Shown in pieces: positions 22,408 through 32,100 of a DNA stretch of 64,000 nucleotides. Origin of the DNA: Salvia splendens (Eukaryota > Streptophyta > Magnoliopsida > Lamiales > Lamiaceae). Position numbers and translations under genes: made by a program. Location: contig NC_056040.1 of the NCBI RefSeq assembly GCF_004379255.2, positions 5,560,257 through 5,624,256 on the forward strand, read 5' to 3'. The notes beneath the pieces were generated by a model. It had not been told where the DNA came from. It ran no database searches and worked only from the letters and a program-made list of their open reading frames with translations. Position 1 is the stretch's first letter, and each line of letters begins with the position of its first letter.

Positions 22408-22650
22408 GGTTCATGGGTACAATATCATGATGCCAATGGTGACTGGTGAGCTTCAATTTCTAGATGTTTTGTTGATGTGATATTTGTCCTCTGTAGCAAC
22501 AAAATAGCACTGATATGTCGTGCTGAGCACACTCTACTTTGGATATGTAAGATGGTTCTTGCAATTGGACAAATGAATAATAAATGCAGATTAAAGTATT
22601 TTTAATGGTAAAAGGTTTAGCTTCTAAATAAGTACCATATATAAGCAAAA
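22408..22650 (+). pseudogene. duplicated 3' end of the prolyl 4-hydroxylase gene
   Basis: The sequence follows 15245-15480 closely: GGTGACTGGTGAGCTTCAAT, AGCAACAAAATAG, TTTGGATATG, AAGATGGTTCTTGCA and AATGAATAATAAATGCAGAT all recur in order. It covers the end of the last exon (TTCATGGGTACAA against TTCATGAGTACAA) and the 3' UTR, so it is the stump of a second, largely lost tandem gene copy. Confidence 0.7.
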
Positions 22651-23182
22651 AGATAATAGAGTAACAGAATTGCCTAATTGTTGCAACTACTTTGGATCTG
22701 CAAAATTATTCGTTTTACAATTACTCCATGTAATATCACCTTTATAACATATGGTTATTCGAGCCAACTGTATAATACAATACATATATTCATGTCACCT
22801 ATAAGCGCAATACATCATAAATATTGTTCATACTCTCATTAAGAGTGGAGAACGTGATCATGAAAACGATAGCCTCAAGTCACGTCAATGTACTGGGTTT
22901 CACGTCGGCGCATAGGAAGAAGCGGAAGATCTCTTTGGTAATCGCATCAAAACGATGCAAGTCCCGCTCTACACCGTTATCCATCTTTACACCCATGCTC
23001 TTCATTTCTATTCAAGAAGTGATGAAACATTTACTGAAATAGCTAGTTTACCCCAATATCTACTCCGTATAGGGCTGCTATCGAGATGATAATTCTATTG
23101 TATATTAGAGTAAGACGGTAAGTGAGATGATATCGTCGTCTTGTAAAAGGGAATGCAAGACAATAATGGAGGGAACAACATC
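22651..23182. other. intergenic, includes LTO1 3' flank
   Basis: No gene recognised. On the minus strand 22885-23010 encodes a short open stretch (MKSMGVKMDNGVERDLHRFD...) of unknown family, ended by a TGA. It may be the relic of an exon. Confidence 0.4.
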
Positions 23183-26100
23183 CTATTTTGTTTCAGCCTT
23201 ATCTTCAAGTCCAAATCCAGATATTGTAGCAAGCTCTGACAATTGCTTTTCCCCACTCAAAACCTGCAATAGGAATCATATTACCGTGTGGCCATCTCTC
23301 TCGACATAAACAAGCAATGAGGGATAGAAAACAGCACATCATTTTCATCTTGATGGTACTGGCAAATTATAGACCCATCGAGAGGTTTAACGGTGAAGGG
23401 ATAGGCCAGGCAGCCATCCGAGGGATCAGACCAAGTTTAATTAATACAAAACAGGACAAAAGTTTCTTCAAAGAAATTAATCATTTGAGTCCAAGTAAAA
23501 GGCAGTTAGACTGCGAGTTTACCTGACCGTCTATTATCCAGGTTGGAAATCCTTCAAGTTTAGCATCTACACACGCCTGGACCATTTTAGTTCCTTTATT
23601 TACTCCATCAGGGAAGCACTCCACATAATCCAATATTTTTGCTGCTTCCCTCCCAAAAAACTATCAAGCCAGCAGAAAACAAAAGTTAGTCTGTAAACTG
23701 TAAACCATCCAATCTCGAAATTTGGAATGGTTATATTTGGTGATATGAATCATGTGTGCGTCTGTTTTCTCTTGTTTTGATATAAGAAAGTTATAGTACT
23801 TATTAGGGTAAATTGCCAGAAAACCATGAATTTTGTTCAAATTCTGGTGTGTTCCGCAAATTTGAAAATCAGCCGTAAAAATCATGAATTTAACATTTTT
23901 CTCATTTTCCCCATGGGATCTAATTTGAGTGAAATTGTATCTAATGTGACATCCAAAAAAATTCGGCAAGGACAACACCACCCGTGAATTTTATCATTTT
24001 TCTCAACACAGCAAATAACTCAACCATGTCATCAATTTGAAACAAGTGCGCGCCAAATCAACATCATATTACAAATAGGAAATCGGATTTTTCTGGTCAT
24101 GGGAAAATTGAGAAAAATGTTCAAGTTCATGGTTTCTACGTTTTAGGACTGATTTTCCAAGATGCGGGATATACCAGAAACAGAAACTGACCAAAATTCA
24201 TAGTTTTCCCAAAAAATTCCCTATTTATTATTAGTATATGGAGGCAGTCGAGCACTGTCTAAAGCCTGGGTGCAACAAAGTTCATAGGCAGGGCCGATCA
24301 CCAGTAACAGTATCACGTTTTGATGAGTCCTATTCTGTATTGGAGGAAAGTAAAATCACTGCTGAAAATATACTAGTTTAAGCAAAATAATCTCTAGCAG
24401 ATTAGAAGCGAAATGGGAATCCAATGTTACAACTTGATATTTCTTATTGCATAAAACATCTGACAAGTTGAGACTAAATGTTCTATTTCCCAGAAAGCAA
24501 GCAAACTTTTTAATCTAGTAACTTGACCACCCCATGACACATGTTCTGAAGGATGTCTTTTAACTTATGTCTAAGATCATTCTTGTCGTTTTCATGATCT
24601 AGTAGTTCTTTAGATACCAAGACCTATCAGAGCCGCAATACAGGCATATCTTGTTTCTGCAAATCCATCTTTTTAAAAACAACAGATAATATTTTTGTCC
24701 TAGTAACAACCAATATGAATCAGTTGGAAGTGAAACATAAGGAAAGTACCTCTTTCTGATCAAGACAGTGTGAACACCAGAATGCCCCGTATAGTTTTGC
24801 TCCAATTGAATGTAAATGTTTTGCCAGAGCAATGGCAAAAGGAGTTGACTCTTTTGTGATCTCAGTTTCAAAGTAAGGTATTTCAGTCTCCAACATGCTG
24901 TTGCACATTTATAAGGTCATATACACAGAATATATTGGCTTTGAGCATAAGGTCATAAAGCAGATTATAGCACATCCCAGAAGTACCTAAGCCAAGTCTA
25001 ATCACTACTCAATATACGAAACTAACTATGCATCCAATGTAAGAAAGCAACATTTACAAGTGCCCAAGGTGCACATTTTAGAACGAATTAAGAAAAACTA
25101 CAATTTGGCAACCTAGAGGAGCAAATCTTCAAGTAGATGATCAATTTACTAGGAGGTCCAAAGTTTAATCATTAGAAACTTCTCAAGTGAGTTGGTCATT
25201 CTTTTGGTCTTTTTAAATTTTCAGACTTGATATCACAATGATACAGGAAAAATCTTGCTTTGGGGTCAACTCCACACTCCACACTCCACACTCCTACCAC
25301 AAGGTCGCTGTACCACACCTCAATTACAATCACATCACTTGAGAACTCAGTTACCTTGATGAACCTGGTTGGGCAGTATTATAAGATGCAGTCAACGCAA
25401 TAACCACCAAGCTAGCTACAGATAGCTGTAAGCCGAATAATTTTTGAAGTTCTTGCAGTCCAAACCTCTGCAATTTGGACCCCAAACATTCTTGTAATTT
25501 AATAGAACTAAGCAGTTAAAAAGACTAAGCATTTTACTGGCGACAAACCTTTATCGTTATGAAGAATAAGCTGAAGGACAATGTTGCAGATGCCAAACAA
25601 TATAAACATGACTCTCCAGCAAACTCAGTGCTCAGAATGTACAAGAAATATGCACTAGCAACTGCCATAGAGGTAGTTATTCCAACTAAGATGATCTCGT
25701 CATTAGATTTTCCAGTATCAAATTTCCTTTTCTCCCTACCCAATTGTAAGCCAAGGTTTGCAACTAAACCATATGCTAGCATGCCAAACAATGGCAGAGG
25801 AACACCTGGAAATAAGAGAAAACGAAAACAATTTATATTTTACAGAGACTGAAAAGCGATCAACACCTGTGTCAGAGACAGAGACTGCGGGCAGCCAACA
25901 TGAGGCAGCAAATAAGTTTTCATCAGAACATTGCTAAAGACACAATTGTTCTAACATCAGCATCAGCTGACATGCTGAGAAAGTGGGAGTGATACCAACA
26001 ACTATATGACTGACATATAAAATGAAGTTAAACTGAGTGTCAACATACTTGCTAGCAAGAACATATTCTGCTGGTATGATTGGTAAGCAATAAGATTACT

Positions 26101-29100
26101 AGAGAAGGTTTACATACGTTTACAATTTACAATCAGAGTCTAATTAACACATACTTTTTTAGGTTTTCTTTTAATTTCACCAACTCAATCAATTCCTAAT
26201 TAATATTTTCGGAATCATAAATAATGATATTCATTCATATAAATTGGAGGGTAAGTACTATGCGTATGAAGGAGCAAATATACATTAACCTGCAATAGAA
26301 TTTGGGGAACCTACAAAAAAATTAATATATACTCCATAATGCAATAGAGATGGATAGAAGTTGGTAATATATATTATTCCTACTCGTCAAGCACTTGAAG
26401 CCCTTACATAAAAGAGAATTCTCAGTCATCTCAAATGTCTCAAAATCATAGGATTTCTTCAACAAGTTTCAGACAAAGAGAGTGAAAGCATGGGAGTTCA
26501 CGCATCTGGTCCTAAGTCTGATTCATTTTCATCTCAGTAAGTAGAACCTTTCAACCTTTATATTAAACATAAAATAAATGTTGTCAACATTTGCTTAGTA
26601 AATGTGGCATGATCTCATCAGAATTTCGATTGTAATTGTTTCGTAAATGTCCCAACACTTTGTTCCCACAGTCCTGTCTAAAGCCTTTCACATTTTCTAG
26701 GCAACCTCCGAAATTGTAATCTTCTATAATTGCCACTCACGCCAAAATACAAGCAAATTATGTCATACCGCAACAGTACACCAATATGTAACAGATTACA
26801 CGAATCTAGCACAAAACCAAATCGAGGTTAAATATTACCAAAAACAGAAGAGTAATCACTGGTGAGGATGGTGGTGCACGAGCCTCCACCCGTAGGGCAA
26901 AAAGCGTCGGAATTCGTGAGCTTAAGGTAAGTCAAATACGCCGTCTCCAGCAATCCAATTCCTCCAAGAGCAGCAATCCATTTATACGCCGAAACGTCCG
27001 CATCGTCGTCATCGGCACCGGCAGCAGCAGAAGAAGATGGAGATTCCGACGAAGGCGATGGAGCTGTTTCAGGCTCCGATTCTGCAGCCTGCTTGCTACG
27101 TTCCGACACGCAATTCACCTGAACCAACACGTGCCCTAGCACCGGAACTCTTCTCTACCAATTCGAAATCAATTACAAAGACTAAATTAACCGTATTGCA
27201 CGCAGGAGAGAGAAAATAACAGAGGCGCGGGAAAAGGAACTCGTCTGACCTTGAATTGGGGGAGCGAAGTCACGGGGAATGAAGTCGGGCAGAGTGATGA
27301 TTCCGCGAATTTTTGATGATGATAAATGCTCGTAAAAATAAATCACGACACAGAGAATTTAACGTGGTTCGATTTACTGAGGTAAATCTACGTCCACGGG
27401 GAGAAATGGGGGCAGGTTTGTATTGCTTGATCTGCCAAATACAGCTTACAACACAGACTTGCTATATGATTGTTTCTCTAGAGAGATTCCAACCCTTTTC
27501 TACCAGATCTAAGTTCTATTTATACATTGGACTAAGATCGTGGCTTACATCATCACTCTAGGTCGTGGATGTCGTGTAGGTTATGGCCTAAGATCGTGGG
27601 TGAAGCGTAGGTCATGGCCTACGATCGTGGCCTGAACTGACATCACGTGGTAGTGGGTGTGTTGGACATCCTGTATGGGTCCACTAACTCCTTGTTCGGT
27701 CGAATACCGAGACCGAACTGCTTTGGTTGCCGATCTGAGAGTAGAGCTTGATGCCGACCTGAGAGCAGAGCTTGATTGGTTGGCTTTTACCGAGCTGTAG
27801 GCTGAGGCCGAACTCTTTGGTAATGCCGAACTCCTCCGAACTCTTTGGTAATGCCGAACTCATACTCCTCCTTGGGCTTTGGGCTGATGGGCCGTCACTG
27901 CTGTTGGGCTTGTTTAGTTCGTACCCCATCACTAATTTTTGATGATGATAAATGCTCGTAAAAATAAATTACGACACAGAGAATTTTACGTGGTTCGATT
28001 TACTGAGGTAAATCTACGTCCACGGGGAGAAATGGGGGCAGGTTTGTATTGCTTGATCTGGCCGAAGAAAGAAGAGAATTGGCCTGCATAAAAGCAGCCA
28101 AGTACAAGGAGCAAGTAGCCCGGTATTACAACCAAAGGGTGAAGAAGCTGCAATTTCAAGTGGGAGATCTCGTCTTGAGAAACAACGAAGTAAGCCGAGC
28201 AGAAAAGCTGGGCGAACTCGAGCCCACATAGGAAGGTCCATATCGGGTGTCAGAAGTCCTCGGCAAAGGGTCTTAAAAATTGACTCACGCGTCAGGAGCA
28301 CAAGTACCCCGAACATGGTACGTTTCCAACCTCAAGAAGTTCCATTTGTAAGAGACAGTCCGGTCAGTCAGTCTTATGTGTTTTCTTTGTTTTTTACTTG
28401 TTCTTGTCTCTATGTGCGTTGTGTCTATGTGAGTGTCGTCTCTTACAAATAAAACTGAGGTATCTCGTTCTTCAAAGGCTGATCCCCTTTTTAGAACATA
28501 CAAGCCAACGATTGTGCGTCAAAGCTTCTAAAGAGGATACAAGACCACAATTCAGCTTAAACAAGCAGTTCGTCTGAAACGAGCTGCAACAAGCCCACGA
28601 TTGTGCGTCAAAGCTTCTAAAGAGGATACAAGACCACAATTCAGCTTAAACAAGCAGTTCGTCTGAAACGAGCTGCAACAAGCCCACGATTGTGTGTCAA
28701 AGCTTCTAAAGAGGATACAAGACCACAATTCAGCTTAAACAAGCAGTTCGTCTGAAACGAGCTGCAACAAGCCCACGATTGTGTGTCAAAGCTTCTAAAG
28801 AGGATACAAGACCACAATTCTGCTTAAGAATCAAGCACTTCGTCTGAAACGAACTGCAACAAAAGTCCGATTCTCGCGATAAAACTTGCCTGAATTAGGA
28901 CAAGGGAAAGTCCAATCCACGCGATAAAACTCGCCGAATTAGGACGACCAAGTTCGGTCAAAGCAGTTTACCTCATAAGACCGAGGACGACCATGTCTAG
29001 TCAAAGAGGTTTACTGCATAAGACCACTTCGGTTAACTGGGAAAGTCCGATCCACGCGATAAAACTCGCCGAATTAGGACAAGGGAAAGTTCGATCCCGG

Positions 29101-32100
29101 CGACGAAAATCGCCAAATTAGAACACAAAGACGAGTCCGGTCAAAGATGTTTATTTCATCAGACCAAAGACGAGTCCGGTCAAAGATGTTTATTTCATCA
29201 GACCAAAGACGAGTCCGGTCAAAGAAGTTTACTTCATAAGACCGAGGACAAGTACGATGAAATTTTTTCGCTAAGCTGTAAATACACAGTGTTAGAAGCG
29301 AAAACAAAAACAAAATTTCATTTTCAAATCTTGTTCGGCACACAACTCCGCTACCCTACAAAATGGCGTTACGCTATTACAAAGGACTATTCTACTGTCC
29401 AGGGTTGCTGAAGTTAAGCCACCTATCTGCAAAATCCTCTGGAAGCCGATTTCGGTTGTTCCGAGCAGATGAAGAATAAGCAGGTCGACGAGATGCTATC
29501 CTCGACCCAACGCCTCTTCCCCGAGCTCGAGAAGTCCTAACACCTCGGCGATGAAGAGTCTCTGCAATAAGCATCTGCTGATCTTGCTCGCTCATAGTCA
29601 CAACTCCTCGGCGAATTTCAGTCCGTCCCTGTCTTGACGATTCCGGTTGCTCCTGAGCCCGTTCTCGTCTTGACGTTTCCGGCTGTTCCGGAGTTCGTTG
29701 TTGGCTGGGAGTAGGATTTTGAACAAGGGAACCAGAGGTTTGATCTGGAGTGCGAGCATCTGTTGGCGCGATATGCCGAAGGAATCTTTCTATGGAGGGG
29801 CGCCGAGAAAGAACAATGTTGTACCGAGAAGCCCAGCGCCGCAATGATGTCACGACTTGTTGGCAAGCCGAGCTCTCCAGCGCATTGTTCCTCCGGAGTA
29901 CATTATATTCCTCCCACAGTTCGTCAACTCGACTCTGAGCATCTGATATGGTCATTCCCCCGCGCACACGGATGTAATCCTCGTACGCAGTCCTCTCAGC
30001 GATGGTCGTATTCAGCTCGGCCTCCAGATCATTCTTATCGGACTCTAAGTCCTTATTATCGGCCTCCAGCTTCACTAAACGAGCCAGAAGCTCGTCATTC
30101 TTCGTCTGATCGGCTATAGCTCTTTTCTCAGCTTCGTCTAAAGCCGAAGAGTACAGCCGTTTCCAGTGAAGTATCTCCAGCTCCTTGAGAGTTAAGAATA
30201 CAAAGCAGCTACGTCAGTTCGGCATTTCAGCTTACCGAGCAGGTAGTAAACCACAACAGGAGTAAGAGAGTACGAAAGGCTATACGAAGACACAAGAGCA
30301 GAAAGAAGAATTTTTTCATTCATAAGAAAAAAATTTTTCTATACAAGGAGGGCTTCAAGGCCATTTTACATAAAGGAAGAAACTAAACTAAGAGAAGGGA
30401 GACGAAATCATACTTCGCTAGCTTCGTCTCCACCTTCTCGGTGAGGTTCAGCTTCCTTCTCATCTGCTTCAGCTTCAGCCTCTGCCTCCTTGCTCTCCTC
30501 AGCCTGCTCGGCGCCACCGTAGCCGATCTGCTGCGTCTCCTGATCGGCTTCCTTCTCCGGATGCCCGGCTCGCTCGACTTCGGCCTCCCGCTCCAGCGGC
30601 TCGGCCTCACCCTCTCCGTTGTAAGTCGAAGCGGGTGAAACGGGTCCCACGGAGGCAAAGATAGCCTCCAGGTTCTCGTCCCGATCAGCTCGACAACTCC
30701 GGACTCGGTCTGCAGAAAGCAGGACCGAGGATGAAGCGAGCTCCTCAAGGAGCGGCAGATTCTGAAGCCGAGCTGCTATCTCTCGGCTGTACAGAGGCAG
30801 CACGACATCGGCCCCCTGCTCGCCCTTATCGGCAATTAGCCTTACCAGGCTACCGACAAAGGCCGAGAACTGGCTGCTCAAAAAGAGTTTCTCCGTGTAA
30901 ACACGGAGAGCCTCCCCTTGGGCAACCACGGCAGCAGCATCGCTCCGCTTCGCCTGCTCTCGCTGGATGACGAGCTGGTTTTTGGCAAACTGAGCTTCAT
31001 CCTGGGCCGAAATCCTAGCAGCTCTGGCCTTCTCAAATTTAGCCTCAGCCTGTTCGGCCCGATGACAAGCAGCCGCCAACTTACTCTGCATCTCGGCATA
31101 GTCATTGGACGCTTTGGAGAGTTCGACGGCGACGAGCTTGGAGAGCATATCGTTCCTCTGAAAATGGATAAGGAAAAAAGTCAACAGAGGGCACCAAAAA
31201 TACAGGACAGAAGCCAGGCCAAAGAATCAAGAAGACAATTCACCTCGGCGAAGTCCGTGGGCCATAAAAATGGCTCACAGATATGCTCCGAAGGAGGCGC
31301 CAAGACCACGTCTTTCTCTGGCGCTCTCGGGGGTTTCTGGGTCCTCCCCTTCCTACTTGCCGAAGTCGACTCCGGCTTCTTTGGACCCGAAGAGGTCTTT
31401 TGCCTCTTGGGATTCTTCTCGGCATCAGGCGCCGAGCTGGTAGCCTTCTCTTTCTCCGGCTCCTCAAGCTCGGAGGACTTTCGGATAGCCTTATTCAGCA
31501 TGAACACTGCCAAAAAAGCAAGAAAACAAGGTTAGTTTTCTTCGCTAAAGCAGTAGAGCATAAAGATAAAGAGAAATCCTCACCCTCGGCCTCTTCGTCC
31601 GAAGACGAGATATTGAACACGAGGTCGCCCTTGACGAGCTCAGTTTCCGAATACTGTTTCCTAATCATAGGAATCTTATTGAGCTCGCCCTCGAGCTCGG
31701 CCAACGGTTCTAACCGAGGATGGGGAATCACGGACTTCGGCCTTCTCCAAGGAAAGCCCGGAGCCGAAGTCCTATTATAAAAAAAGAAACGGTTTTGCCA
31801 TTTCGGCCACTTGGTTTTGCAGAAGGCCCTAAAAGGCTGTAAGGGGATCAAGTAAAACCAAGATCCCTTCCTTTTAAACTGGAAAAAATTAAGGATTGCC
31901 CTCAGAGACAGATCCTTATCTAGCCTACGCAGTTCGGCAGCAAAAGCCGATAAGTGCCTCCAAGAGTTCGGAGTCACCTGACCTAAAGGGAGTTGAAAAA
32001 AATCAAGAAGCTCTACAAAAGGTGGGGGAAGAGGAAAACGAAGCCCGCATTCTAAGCAGGCTTCGTAAACGGTGGCATAACCCTCCGGCGGGTCGTTAGC

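Noticed and set aside
26488..26540. Short plus-strand start MGVHASGPKSDSFSSQ inside an LTO1 intron
   Set aside because: It ends at once in TAA and has no continuing exon or family match.
28502..29250. CRISPR-like array of repeats
   Set aside because: The repeats are contiguous 89-bp and 39-bp tandem units without spacers, in a plant retrotransposon.
30918..31535. 205-codon plus-strand ORF, with similar ones at 31283-31780 and 53384-53824
   Set aside because: Antisense shadows of the four-exon accessory gene, present because that gene is GC-rich at codon position 3.
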